The notes under the pieces are model-generated. The model saw nothing but the letters and a program-made list of their open reading frames with translations. It had not been told where the DNA came from and did not search any database. 64,000 nucleotides of DNA, taken from positions 5,070,001 to 5,134,000 of the forward strand of contig WPIO01000010.1 in the NCBI GenBank assembly GCA_009760855.2, read 5' to 3'. This DNA comes from Cristatella mucedo (taxonomy: Eukaryota > Bryozoa > Phylactolaemata > Cristatellidae). Position 1 is the first letter of the stretch, and every line of letters starts with the position of its first letter. Shown piece after piece: positions 24,386 to 49,142 of the stretch. Made by a program: the position numbers and the translations under genes.

Positions 24386-24509
24386 ATGGTTTTCTCAGGT
24401 AATGCTACTCCTAACTTCTACAGTTATTCAAAGTTTCTATGCCGCGATTGGTTGAGGTTTAAATAAGGACGTCTCAAAACATGGTCCCTTCATTCTTTGG
24501 TTCGAGCCT

Positions 24510-24962
24510 ACCAAACAGATCAACTCCCAAGCTAACCTAAGCATCGTACCACCCTCTTTTCGAAATCGAACTGTTTGCCTATACCTCGTATAAACCTCTA
24601 ATTCTTTGGAGACCATGCTTTAGTTCGTACGCTCCCAAAGCCTGGAAATAGCTCCCGACCTGCGTCACGACATCTCGTGACTTGTCCACATTTAAAAAGA
24701 AACTAAAAATAATTTATTTTTGACAGCCTTTAGTGGGTCCCTGTGATTTGTCCTTTATGTGCTTATGCGTGCTGACACTGTTGCATGCTGCCACTAACCA
24801 CATTTACATGCTGACGCTGCGCATGTCTAACTGTGTTATGCTTTTGCCGTTGAGCATGTTACCACTGACCATTTAATCATGCTTCCTTTGCAACAAATGT
24901 AAAGTGCCTAGAAAGAGATTCAGTTTTCTGGGGTGCTATGATAATGCATTATCATTATTAAT
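24510..24962 (+). mobile_element. LINE A 3' end
   Basis: Same order as 22540-23043: ORF2 C-terminal remnant, 'tgcatgctgccactaaccac', tail, AT-rich end. Confidence 0.8.
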
Positions 24963-25269
24963 TATGACGATATTAAAGGAAGACCTTACAATATATTTCA
25001 TTTCCATAGTGCCTTAAGATAACTCTAACTCTGTTCAGGGGCTTTTCATTTGCTGGAGAGCAATGGAGCACAACCTGGATCGTCAAAGCGAGCGTTTACC
25101 TCCGGGCCAAACAAGGGCGGCGTTAAAAGGTCAAGCAGAGAATTTTCGACAATCCGAAGATCGGAGACCATATCCAGAATAGCTAGAATATTTAAAAAAA
25201 ATATCTAACAATTTCTTGCATCCCTTAATAGGGCGAGAGAATCTTCTGAATAGTATTTCTAGCAGCTGT

Positions 25270-26230
25270 GCGCACCGCGGGCATCGTTGATGCTTTTTAG
25301 TTGTAGTCTGAGGCGACTGCAGTTTTAACGGCAAACTTTGCTTAGTTTGTGGCGGAATAGGTTTATTTATATCCAAATTTAACTGTTTCGCATAAATTGA
25401 TTTATTTGGTAATCAAGCCATCAGCTCGCATGCACCACAACTCTGGAACACGCTTTCATCTACGGTCTTTACCTGGAGCAACCTTGCATAAAGCAAGTCC
25501 CAAATAAAGATGCTACTGTTTCGATTACCTCAACCGTCGCCCTAATTGCCTTATCCTGTTTGATCATGTGTGCTTTGCGTGTACCTTGCAAGTGATTCCG
25601 TGCCGGTTACCAATAAGAGGTCCTTTTAACCAGCAGTTACGACTGTCCCCTTGTTTAAACTGCATACTGGTCTAAGCGGGATATTGGTTTACTTTTTTTC
25701 ATGCTTATTCAAGCAGGATACTCTGCGTGTAATACATTATTGTTACTCTTTTCTCTTATAGCGAGTTTTGCAGCCCCATAATAAGGATTAAGTTAAAGTA
25801 GGGCGATGTATACAGTAATTATGACTTTTACTGGCATTTCATTTTAGCATAACCATGACCCTGTGATTGTCATGGACTTGAGTCTAGCTTTTCATGCGAG
25901 TAAGAAAGCATTCAGTTTCAGGTTCCCGTTTAGGTTTGGGGTTTTGCCGACTGACGCGGAGTGCTTTCAAGGGCGATGATGGTGCGGTGGTTGCTATTTC
26001 AAGAGAACTTCAGGATTTCAACGTTGCCTCTTATCCAAGCATCAGTCCGCAACAAAAACCTCTTATTGCTGATGGCGCTTTGATCGTAATAGCTCATCCG
26101 CGTAGCGCACCGGCAGTGCGTGTGGATACGAGTCCGAAGAGTCAGCGGCCATTTTAAGACCATGCTCTATCCACTTGCTTTAGCCGGAGGTCATAGTCAC
26201 GCTCGCTCAATCGGTGGAGCAATGATTCGG
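25270..26230 (+). repeat. Duplicated unit, partial copy 3
   Basis: Matches only the upstream portion of copy 2 (17440-18490): the 'tgtagtctgag' block, the 'ggtaatcaagc' block and the 'cgctcaatcg' / 'ctggagcaa' end. No RING-CH exon follows. A 264-base open frame here (25894-26157) shows no recognisable domain. Confidence 0.55.
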
Positions 26231-26639
26231 CAAAAAGAGATCACGGAAATCATTGAACACTCATGGCAGCGTTTACCAAGCTCAGTTCCACGTCAGACGG
26301 TCGCTTCGCGCTCAACTAATGCGGCTATTATTAAATCCCCGGAAGTCCACCCAAGGGACTTCTGTAGCCGAGGCTTAGCATGCATCAACCAGACCAGTAG
26401 AGTAAAAGGATTGAACTAGTAGCGCATACTGTGTGCCAAGTGACTCGGCTTTCACCTCGTCCAGCTACGATGACTAGTGGAAAAATCCTCGTGATGTCAT
26501 ATCCGGTGACGCCCACTGCTTGGAGCGTCGAAAATTCCTAATACTTCCGATGCATGAGCACTCAACAAATATCGTTAATTATCGAGGGGCAGACATCGAA
26601 CTGTGTAGTGTCGTTAGTTAGCTGTGTTATGAGCTTCGG

Positions 26640-27050
26640 TTGATCTCACTGGTTACTGAGCTTCGAGCGGCGGCGCACATTCCGTTTTTGAGCTTCGAGG
26701 CAGTGCGTTGTACGCCAAGCGGTGCAGTTCATATGCTGCCCCCTGCGATTGTCGAATAGATGGCACAAGGCCAAGAATGCGGACGCGCGTTGCATCCACG
26801 TGTGGCCACCTGTTTATTGCTTTCGCGAAGTAAGGCTACTGCCGGCGCGGCTCCGTTTGTTTTAGGAGGCGCTCTGAGACTCGTCGGTCGAGCTTCGAGG
26901 CGCCAGCTGATGCTCTGGTCGCTGGCGCGCGTAGGTAAGGCGTGGCAAACGCTTCCTGTGCGTCCGGCCAGAGTACTTGCGGGCAGAAGACCTCGCAGAA
27001 GCGCGTTCGTAATGAAACAGCGTCTTGCTAGATCGGTTAGACTATACCTG

Positions 27051-27112
<62 letters not shown>

Positions 27113-27778
27113 CTGATGTGGCCTTCGTCGGTACTCCTCGCTCGTCGGCAAGGACTGGCGCCGCTACGAGCGACGAGGTTGCGTACTTCCATCTGAACGT
27201 AGAAGTCGCTAAAGCCCGCGAGGGACGCCTGGCCACCGGTACCGGCGGCTCGCCGGCGCAAGCACGCGAAGCTGCCGAGCTGACCGCAGGCGACGCGCTA
27301 AAATGGCGCGCTCGCGCGTGCAAGCGACGACGTGCGGCTGGTGTAAGGGTCAACCGCGCTTGGCGAGACGGTGGCGCTCGCAATGCGAGGTGGCGGATTT
27401 TTGTTTTACCGTAAGCGGCGGCGCTGACGCCGGCGTCGAGGGCGCCGATCTTGTTCGCCAGTGCGCCGGTCAAACCCGAAATTAAGGCGGCAGCTAAACG
27501 CGACGCTCGCTCGCTCGCGAACGATATTCGTCCGCTATCTAGCCAGGCACGCGGCTCACGCAGGAGCCAACGGGCGGTCAGAACGCCGTCGTGGAGAGGT
27601 TGCGTCGCGAACGAGATAAATGTCCCACTCGAAGTTTACTGCAGCTCTAACGACGTCGCCTGATGTTCTGGTCACGTTGCGGCGGCAGTGGCGATAAAGG
27701 CGCCCCATATCAATCGGCGAGGTCGCTTCTTCGCACAGCGAACAAGCGGGCAGCTGCTGAGGCTCGACGAGCGCAGCA
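26640..27778 (+). promoter_or_regulatory. GC-rich 5' flank of protease gene 2
   Basis: CpG-rich block that continues into intron 1. It probably holds the gene 2 promoter, but no TATA box or initiator could be fixed. Several overlapping open frames are composition artefacts. Confidence 0.3.
27053..27113. repeat. (TA)n microsatellite upstream of gene 2
   Basis: About 30 TA units with one TACA, in GC-rich DNA 665 bases before the gene 2 start codon. Confidence 0.93.
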
Positions 27779-40445
<12,667 letters not shown>

Positions 40446-40569
40446 ACTCGCGCGCCGGCAGAGGCTCTCGCTTTAACCAAGAACGGCAAGAATTTGCCTC
40501 TCCGACTTGTGAGCAGTGATGCTTAAGCTTGCTTCACTGTCGATGTCACCAATGATTTGTCTGCAGTGA

Positions 40570-40581
40570 AATAAAAATAAA
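40570..40581 (+). terminator. Polyadenylation signals, protease gene 2
   Basis: Two AATAAA hexamers (40570-40575 and 40576-40581) lie about 125 bases after the TAA stop, in AT-rich sequence. Good position for the gene's poly(A) signal. Confidence 0.65.
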
Positions 40582-40999
40582 CTGATTTGAAGCCAGAGCA
40601 ACGTTCTTTTGACAACGGGCGTTTTTCTTAAAGCAATTTCAATTGTCAAGCCTTCTCAGCTGCACCACGCGATTCCTTTCACTTATTGGATCAGATTAGA
40701 CGGATCGAACGAGTGAGCCCACTTTTAACAAAATTTTAAAAGTGTACTGAAGCAGTAGTAGGGAACAGCAGCTGCCTTGGAAGTTTCGGAATTGGGAAAA
40801 TTAGTTCACTATTTGCCATTTTGAACTGAGCTGACCTAGAGTTGGACCACTCGCCTGTATTTACTAAGTACTGCAACCTCGCTCTTCCTGTCATCGCATG
40901 CCCCAACTTGCAGCCCATGATATACATGCGGGCTTTGATAAAAAAAAATAGTGTTTGTGGTGTGCGCAAAGTAGCACTTGAATGAAATAAAATTGCATA

Positions 41000-43990
41000 T
41001 AAATCGTTGTTTTCAGGTTCTTTTCTGCATAGATGAGCTCATGCTCACCACTAGAAGCCTGTTTGATAATGTTCGACATGCTCAAGTTTGCCGCCTCGTG
41101 CGCCACGCCGTCACTCCCCTAAACTACCGGGGTACAAATCTTGTCCCTACCTCCCTCAGCGTCTCTAAATATTATTTCGTAATGCTTCATGCTTATTACT
41201 CGAAGACTACATCTAGTTATCAGTCTCTGAGAGCGTCGTTTCCTCTCAATAGAAAACCATGCCTTACAATTCTCTTACCTTGCTTGTATCTCCGCCAAGG
41301 GGCCTCGCCATTCACTCGTGCTTTTCTCCTCGCCTTGTCTACTCAAAGGTCGTAGTGTAAAGGTCGTAATCTAAGAGCAGCAAATACAGGACGCATCCTT
41401 TAGTACCAATGATAACGGTTAAGATAAGAATGATACGAAAAATAAATCTTTTTTATGCATTTCTAATATGCTGCAAATTAATCAAGTCTATCATCGTGCC
41501 TGGATAGTAGAATATGCATGCAAGGGATCAGTTATGAACAAGTTGGACGTGCTGTGCGTATAAGGTGTATAGTCACCCGTTCCTCCCTCAATTAAAAACC
41601 TTTTTCAGTCCCCCGAAGCAGTCTTTCGGATATCTTGTTTTAATTACCTCCAACAACAAGCTACCAATGGTGGCAGTAATCTATCGCCCACGAGTTGCAA
41701 AGTCCTCCTTTATCGCAAATTTCTCTGACCACATTTCAATTCTGCTTGCAAGAAATCGATGTTTCCTCGCTATGGGTGATTTAGACATTCATTTTGGCGG
41801 CTTAACTGACACCTTAAGTGTTACATTTTGGGCGCCTCTCATCTTTGACCGAGTCTTTTTCTCTTGTAGCTCATGTGCACAAACCCATTCACAACAAGAG
41901 TCACACACTCGATCAAATATTCTCCCACAACTGTATGCTATCATTCCCTATTATTACAGAATCCTGCTCATCTGATCTTATGATAATCTAGTTCAAACTA
42001 CATTGTCTGCCCTCCTCTACATAAAAAATCGCCCGCGAATCTCGAAACCTCAAGATTCTTGACACCGATGCTGTCAGAGCCAAACTATCGTCTTTGCCCT
42101 GCTTCTCAAGCCTCCATCCGAGCTGTCATCATTGGCAGAATGCTGCAAAAGACACTTGCTGACGAGCTTAATTAGATGGAACCACTGACTAAACATAATC
42201 TACGCCCTCGCCCAGACGGCCTATGGTTTATCGTAGACATTAAACTAGCTAGGTCTACTAAGCACAAGCTTGAGAAAGCCTACATAAGACCAGGATTAAT
42301 TGTCCATCGTCTGGCATACGAAGACTTATCTAGATCATACCATTCGATCCTAGCAAAGGCCAAATCTAGCTCTCAAACAAATATAGTTAAATCAAAGATG
42401 CGCAATTAAAAAAATTTGGATATCTAACATCAACCATTTCTTTAACCACTCTTAGGTAGCTCCTTATCTAATGATTCTGGTGGTCACCTAACCTACCACT
42501 TCTTAGCTTTTTTGCCAGCAAGATAGACAAGATCAGAGAGTCCATGCCCAAGGTTTCAGCATAAAAGTCCACAAATGAAAAAAGAAACCCTAGGCGCCCT
42601 AGGAGGACTTGAGCAGCCTCCTTCCAGTCTCCCCTCTCCGTTCCTATCAGACGCTGAAAAGACCTGTAGCCGACCGAATGAACTCTTGTATTGAAACTTC
42701 AAACCTAAAAAGTGAGTTCATGTCTGCGTTTAGAGTTAATAACTCCACAGAGACCGTCTCCTGAATGCATACTTGGGTAAGGTCTCCATGCTGTTCTACT
42801 TGGTCTTGCTGCTGCATTCGATGCTATTGATCACCAAGTTCTTCTTGAGCATCTATAATCTCGCCTGGGCATCACCAGCCCTGCCCTGCAATGGCTCAGG
42901 TCCTATCTCAGTGGGGGACTCCATAGTATTTATATGAATAAACAATGCGTACCGAAAGCCGCTTAGGCTGTGAGTGCGCTATACAAAACTCTCCTGCGTA
43001 ACACCCACATGGTCTTTATGACTTTGTGAAGTTACAGACGGAGATACATTACATTAAGGATCATTCAAGGAGCCACTTGAGTAAGGGTACCTCAGAGCTC
43101 TGTGCTTGGTCCGTTTCTTTTCACTGCTTATACTCTCCCTTATGCCGATGGGATCGCGAAACACAATCTAGGCTTTCACTTCTATGCAGATGACAGTCAG
43201 TTGTACCTCTGCTTTGATTACTTTCAGCCCTCGAGCCCGTCGAATTCTCTCAACTCCCCTGCTGCATGTATTGATGAAATTCACACATGGATGGCACAAA
43301 CTTTCTTAAATTGAATGATGATACATACAACCAGCTTACTAGCTATGGGCAAACCAATTGCGATTCGGGAATTGAGCCGTTTAATGCTCAGGATCGAATC
43401 TGCCAACACATCTCCTGCTGAATCTGAACGAAATCGAGGTCTCCCAGCGTGTGCAATCAGGTGCTTACAGTTGGTGCAAAACTCGCCGACCTGCACTGGC
43501 TCCCAAACAAGCAGGGCATCAACTTCAAGGTCCTGCCACTTACTTTAAGGTCTCTTCATTCTCTAGTTCCAGGTCTACCTATCAGATGTACTCCCCTAAC
43601 AGGCAAAAAAATGTGCAACATACTCTTCTGATTTAAATAGTTTAGTCATACCTCGTAAGAACTTCAAAAATGTAGGAGACTGTGCCTTTAGTTCTTATGC
43701 TTCAAAAGTCTGGAACTCAGTACCGACGCACGTCACAACGTACCCTGATATGACGGCATTTAAAAAGAAGCTTAAAATGCACCTGTTTATTATAGAATTT
43801 GGTGGGTATTTATGATTGGTCCTTCGCGTGCACGCACCTGCTTACACTATACCTGCTGCTTGCGGATATTACCACCAATCATTTGGTAATGCCTTCTATA
43901 CAGTATCTGTAACGTGCCTAGGAAGGGACTAAGTTCTCTGAGGGCGCTATATTGATTCAAAATAGTAATAATAAAAATGATAATAATTAT
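41000..43990 (+). mobile_element. LINE B, nearly full length, dead
   Basis: In order: an ORF2 start remnant (about 41000-41355), endonuclease (41565-41975, with VAVIYRP and MGDLDIHF), a reverse transcriptase part with 'AAFDAIDHQVLLEHL' (about 42800) and 'FYADDSQLY' (the YADD catalytic motif, 43175-43205), the ORF2 C terminus, then the tail 'ctgagggcgctatattga' to 43990. Many stops and frameshifts. Split by a LINE C tail at 42943-43057. L2/CR1-like by its motifs. Confidence 0.82.
42943..43057 (+). mobile_element. LINE C tail nested in LINE B
   Basis: 115 bp nearly identical to the last 115 bp of the LINE C copy at 38325-38440, ending 'ggagatacattacatta', inserted between two parts of the LINE B reverse transcriptase region. 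Confidence 0.85.
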
Positions 43991-44963
43991 TATGCGTGCC
44001 AGCTCACTTCTGGCAGCCGAAAGAGACAGGTTGAGCACCGTCTCTGGCCATGCAGTGATTCATTGTCATGCGAGCTCTACTAAAAGCTAGTGGATGGCCT
44101 AAACGGCAAAGACACCTACACACGCTCACATGCGTAGATAGGACTAATCAAATTACCCAGGAGCCCTCACGGACCCTGCTAGATGCAGCCTAAGTCTCGC
44201 AAGGTCAGGAGTTTTTTAAGCGCCAAGCGGCCCTTGGCCAGCCATTCCAGCGGATCCTAGGGACTCATCAGTCCCCAATCATAGCTACGCCTGTGCTCAT
44301 ACCAAGAGAGGATTACGAGTTAGGGGGCATGCTTCGTGTCCACTCCAGGAGGTCTTCACTTAGCACGCGACGCCCTGCTCGCCTAGGAAGTAGCACACCG
44401 ATAAATAGACGGGCCCTGTTTTTGTACTACAAATCTAGATTAGACTTGAATGCGATAAGATTGACAACCTATGCGAACAGACGATCAAATATTATTAAAT
44501 TGCACTGGTCGTATATTTCTTGAGTTATAAGGCTCAGTCTACGGAAGCAGAGAGTTATCAAGATTTCGCATTCTTTTAGTAATGGTAATTCTTATTGAAT
44601 TAATCGCAGAGAGGAGGCATCTGCGCGCCGACTCTGTAGCCTGGCAAGACATTGTGTGAGTACCCTTTAGGTTCCTGTCTTTCTTCCAAGTGCAATTCTG
44701 TCACTTTCGAGAGCCCAGTTATGAATATCGTCAACTGACCCATACAAATCTTACCCATGGCTGGATTCAAACTAAGAGCCTCAGGTTTCATAGTCACTAA
44801 CCATTGTATACTTACTTTTAGAGGACTGCTGATCGCCCGTCAGGACTGACAGAATAGCAACAATCCGTGATCAGTAATCGCTACTTGCATATCCAAGGGA
44901 ACTCTTTCGCATCCCTCCCCTTGCTTTGATAATCGAGTACTCGCCTTCAATGTAAAGGGAAGC
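43991..44963. other. Intergenic, nothing recognised
   Basis: Short open frames only. No repeat family recognised before the MITE. Confidence 0.5.
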
Positions 44964-44971
44964 TTCTAGAA

Positions 44972-45157
44972 CAGCGATTTTCAACCTGTGGGTCGCAACA
45001 ACTTTGGGGGTCGAACGGCCCTTTCACGGGGTCGCCTAAGACCATCAGAAAACACGCATGTTCACATTTTGCACACACTACTTTTATGGTTGGGAGTCGC
45101 CGCAACATTAGCAACTGTATTAAAGGGTCGCGGCACAAGGAAGGCTGTGAACCACAG
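44972..45157 (+). mobile_element. SPIN-like hAT MITE (186 bp) with perfect 8-bp target duplications
   Basis: Flanked by TTCTAGAA on both sides (44964-44971 and 45158-45165). Ends are CAGCGATTTTCAACC and, read inwards from the other end, CTGTGGTTCACAGCC, the CAG-N-GGTTCTCAACC type of hAT terminus. Internal blocks GTGGGTCGCAAC, TTTGGGGGTCGAACG, CCTTTCACGGGGTCGCCTAA and TGTATTAAAGGGTCGCGGCA match my memory of the SPIN family of non-autonomous hAT elements. It has no coding capacity. Family name is from recall and was not searched. Confidence 0.85.
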
Positions 45158-45467
45158 TTCTAGAACCTTGTATAACTGGAAACTTGAAGATTTTTTAGGA
45201 ACATCGTAGAACCTCCAGAAACTTCATGGAAGCTTTTCTATGTAGAATTGTACTAGAATCCATCACACCGGGACCTACTCACCACTGCAAGACGCAGGCC
45301 ATAATTAATAATGGATTATTGAAACGTTGGAATAATGAATTGGTCAGGTTAACAGTGCTAAAAAATTATTAGCAGATCCTAATCACTGATAAGCAGGAAC
45401 CGGATATATCATAATCAGCCGTGTTGACCATAGAAAAAGCCATCCAAATTGATGATTAATCAATTGT

Positions 45468-45637
45468 GGTGAGCCGTAATTATACACTAGGTAAGGTGGT
45501 TGCTTTTCACGACCTCAGTCTCGAGGTCGTTGGTTCGAATCCTGCGGCGGGCGATTCTGTATTGCCGCTGCAAACGGTGGCGATAGCCGTCAAGGCTCTT
45601 CTATCGCTATACAAAAGAGGCTATTGAATCAGCTAGT
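45468..45637 (+). mobile_element. SINE family 2 (best copy)
   Basis: Head 'ctaggtaaggtggttgc', box B 'ttggttcgaatcctgcg', core 'gtattgccgctgcaaacggt', 'gatagccgtcaaggctctt', tail 'gctatacaaaagaggct'. Not a tRNA gene: box spacing and the extended body are those of a SINE. Confidence 0.85.
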
Positions 45638-45999
45638 ATTTTATGTCCGCTATGGCGAGTGCTCAGCATCTACAGCCCCGCCGTGGCTTGCTATATATCA
45701 CTCCACGCTAAGAATGCGGACTGTCTTTTAAAGGTGTGGACGTTCTTTATTCTTTAATGCTCCGTCACGACCATCAGCACACCTGCATGTGTTGGTTCGG
45801 CCTCTGCGAATCGCTAGCTGCACTTCGAGTTGCTTTCTTTGTCATATACGTCACTCGTCTGCAACGACAAGCAGCCGCTACGTGCACTGTTCACGCAATT
45901 TGACGAAAGCAAAATTTCTCATATTAAATGACAATAGAAAACTTACTAATAACGAAAAACCATATATTAATCAGAAACTCGACAGCCTAATCTCCTAAT

Positions 46000-46740
46000 A
46001 CAGTCGACCAGCATATCTAATATTGTCCCTTCATAGAAACCTCTTCCAAAGCAACTTTTATTCAGAGGATAAAATCTGCTCCACAGCTGAGTCTTCCAAA
46101 TTTTACTTACACCTACACAGCATGGCCCAAATATGGGCATGATTGCTTTGATAAAGACATCAAAGCCAACCTGGTCTATACATTCGTGACACCCCGTCTA
46201 GACAATTGTAAGTCACTACTTGCATGTCCTCTTGCCTGTGCAATGAGGCGCTTGCAGTAAGTGCATAACTAGTAGTTAAAATTGTCTGTCACGAAAATCG
46301 TAGCTGCAACCTTTAACTAATTCTAATTAATCTGTACTGGCTCCCTATCTAGCATCCTATAGATTTAAATATTTCTTCGCTCACCTTTAGATTTTCATAT
46401 TCTCTAATTCTGGCCTATCTAAATAAATGCTTCATAGTCAGGCCTAGTGGTATCACATGGTCTTCTGATTTTTTTTGTTTGATTGATTTTGGTTTTAATG
46501 AACTTCAGATCTCACGCCAATGTGCCTTCAGTTCCTCAGCTACGAAAACATGAAGCTCACAAACCACTGATATCAAGTCTTCTTCCAATTTTAAGATATT
46601 AAAAATAGTTTAAAACTAGCCTTGGCTGTGCTCGCCTGAATTGTCCTTTGTATACTTGTGCGTTTAACAACTTGTCATGCTAAAGCTGGCCAATTGACAT
46701 GATTCCTTTTCAGAATAATGTAATGTAATGAAGAATAAAT
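46000..46740 (+). mobile_element. LINE ORF2 C-terminal remnant
   Basis: Broken frames related to 'FVTPRLDNCKSLL' and 'LYWLPI', the C-terminal part of L2/CR1-type ORFs. The 3' end reads 'aatgtaatgtaatg'. Confidence 0.6.
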
Positions 46741-47214
46741 ATGTTAATTACTTAAAAAAGATTTGGCTCTCCTAAAGTGCTATGTACATCCTTTTTTTAA
46801 CATTTTTATTTGTGACAGAGGGTATTAAATTCAGAAATCACGGACGCTCGTTTGGGTTGAAAAACTATAAAACTTTTGAAGGTCGTATTTTTAAGTAGCT
46901 TAAAGAATTATTTAGTCGATATTTAGTAAAACATTTGCAATCCTTATCAAATCAGGTACTAGTGAAGCTGACATTTTTTGAAGCTATTTTGACTTCAACA
47001 GTCTAAATCATTTTATGAAGAATGAACAAACTTTTATAGATCTTCATTCTAATGCTGGAGTTTGACAGCATGCGATGGATAATTTTATGGCAATTTTAGG
47101 CTTCAAAGAGGAACGGTATCTTACCTGCAGCCTGTGGATCAATGCCTTCAACTGAGCCTGCCTACCAGACTGGCTTTACTCGCAATGGACATTCAGTTTT
47201 TGGTGGTTGCGTTT

Positions 47215-47325
47215 GCTAACGACTAACCATTCGATTTTGGTTCTTTTTCAGAAAATGTGAAGTGCCTAGAGAGATAATGAGTTCTCTGAGGGCGCAATAT
47301 AAAATGTATTATTATAATTACTCTA
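47215..47325 (+). mobile_element. LINE A 3' tail
   Basis: 'gaaaatgtgaagtgcctaga' and 'gttctctgagggcgca', then AT-rich. Tail-to-tail with the minus-strand copy that starts 10 bases on. Confidence 0.72.
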
Positions 47326-47593
47326 GGGAAGAATAATAACAATATAATAATAATAATACACTCGATAAAGCTCCCTCAGAGAACTCAATCTCTTTCTAGG
47401 CGCTTTACATTTGCTGCAAAGGGAAACGCGATTGAATAGTGAGAAATACTTGATAAACAACATGAATAACATAGTTAGGGGGACATGCACAGGGTCAGCA
47501 TGCAAGTGTGGTTAGTGGCAGCATGCACGGGTTACGGACATTTCCCCTGTACGTTTACCCCAGACATTCCCCCCTGGGGTAGGATATTCCCGC

Positions 47594-47790
47594 GGTATAT
47601 GGTTTAGGGTTTACGGCTTTAGGGTTTACAATTTAGGGTTTATGGTTTTTAGGGTTTATGATTTAGAGTTTAGGTTTTAGGGTTTATATAATTTAGGGTT
47701 TTAGGGTTTAGGGTTTAGAATTTTGGGTTTAGGTTTTATAATTTAGGGTTTTTAGGGTTTAGGCTTTAGCGTTTAGGGTTAGCCCAAATT
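47594..47790 (+). repeat. Degenerate telomere-like TTTAGGG array
   Basis: About 20 copies of GTTTAGGGTTT-type units, many expanded to TTTTAGGG or decayed to TTTACGG. It lies wholly inside the inverted-repeat element copy 1, so its position reflects transposition rather than a chromosome end. Confidence 0.8.
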
Positions 47791-48137
47791 CACCCTTGCT
47801 CGCATTCAGCGCTTTAATTAGTGCGTATTAGGGCATAACTAGATCTTTCGAGGTCGAGTTATACTCAGTAGACATCTGAGGCTCAGCGCTCATTTGCAGG
47901 AACGCGCGGCACGCCGTAGCACACGCCCGCTTTGACGGATACGAACACGTGCCTGGTGGCGTCGAGCGGGACCGAACTTCCGCGGGACCAAACTGTACAG
48001 CTCGTCGCTGCCGCTGCAGCCGCCGCCGCCGCCGCTCGCTCCATTAGAAACCATCCTTCCAATCTACCCATTCCTCTAATTATACTGAGTTGATTTTATT
48101 TTAATAGATCATGAGCTTCATTTAATCATGTATGTAA

Positions 48138-48142
48138 GCATG

Positions 48143-48206
<64 letters not shown>

Positions 48207-48215
48207 TGTGTGTAT
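48138..48215. repeat. (TA)n(TG)n microsatellite inside DNA element copy 1
   Basis: A run of about 13 TA units followed by about 20 TG units, at the position where element copy 2 carries (CT)n. Confidence 0.9.
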
Positions 48216-48767
48216 ATGTATTCTTAATTATACATTCATCAACATTGGGGGAAATGTCCTACCGCGGGAGGGGAATGTTCGGTGGGGGGAAAGGCCTAGG
48301 GTCCACCGGGGCGGGGGGGGGGATGTCCGGGGGTAAACGTCCAGGGGTGGAAATGTGCTATAACCGCATGCACAGTGTCAGCTCGCATAAGCACATAAAG
48401 AACGAATCACAGGGACATAATAAATGCTGTACTAAATAGATACGTTTTTAGTTTCTTTTTAAATGTGGTCAAGTCAGGGGATGTTGTGACGCAAGTCGGG
48501 AGTGAGTTTAGGACTTTGAGAGCATACGAAAGAACTATGGTCAAGTAGGCTGCAGAATATTTTTCACAGTCCGCGTACCTGATGTTCGTCTTGATTAATT
48601 CAAGGAGAACGCGGGCAGCTATTAGAAGCCGCTAGTCGCACTTCCACTGGGATTCGCCGAACTGTAAATGCAACTCCTAAGGACTGGATACAGAGAAAAT
48701 TATAAGAGACCTCAATTTCGCAAAGTTAGTGGGGGAGCGAAGGGGTTAAAGGTGAAGCCGAGTGAGC

Positions 48768-48910
48768 GCCGAGCTGGTTTAGTCTAGTGGTTAAGGTGCT
48801 CGCCCCGACCAAGGTCTGCCTGAGATCGTGGGCTCGAGCCCCGAGGCATATGTGAAGCGCCTGAATAGAGATTAAGTTCTCTTGGGGCGCTATATAAATG
48901 AATTATATTT
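48768..48910 (+). mobile_element. SINE family 1 (best copy)
   Basis: Starts gccgagctggtttagtctag, with 'tggttaaggtgctcgcc', box B 'gggctcgagcccc', then 'tgaagcgcctgaatagagat' and 'ttctcttggggcgctatata'. The tail resembles the LINE A 3' end. Confidence 0.9.
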
Positions 48911-49142
48911 ATATATATTTATAACCAAAACGAATCATTTGCAGTGTTTACCGCGGCTTGGCTAATGAGCTTGCTATGCGACGCTAATGAAAGAAGTGCT
49001 ATTACCAAAGGTGGGACCGTGTCTACTTACAAACAAGGGCATCGATATGAGCCAAGAGATTTGAAAGCTACGCAATGGAATTTAATGAAGGTGCAATACC
49101 GAATGACAAGGAGTGATTTTAGATTGAAAATAAAATTAAGAC

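Larger units (their letters stand above)
47529..48365. mobile_element. G/C-cluster inverted-repeat DNA element, copy 1 (837 bp)
   Basis: Bounded by the 8-bp target duplication GCATGCAC (47521-47528 and 48366-48373). It interrupts a LINE A 3' region that reads continuously across the empty site (compare 49340-49375). The termini are inverted arrays of a GGACATTTCCCCC-like motif. Inside are a degenerate TTTAGGG array (about 47600-47790), about 250 bp of GC-rich sequence, and a (TA)n(TG)n microsatellite (48138-48215). No transposase frame. The 8-bp duplication suggests hAT-type transposition; superfamily otherwise unknown. Confidence 0.8.
47335..48560 (-). mobile_element. LINE A 3' end, split by the DNA element
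   Basis: 47335-47528 and 48366-48560 are continuous in the copy at 49143-49998. The 837-bp inverted-repeat element sits between them with an 8-bp duplication. Confidence 0.83.

Noticed and set aside
45468-45560. tRNA gene
   Set aside because: Box A/B are present but the sequence continues into a repeated SINE body and lacks a clean acceptor stem.
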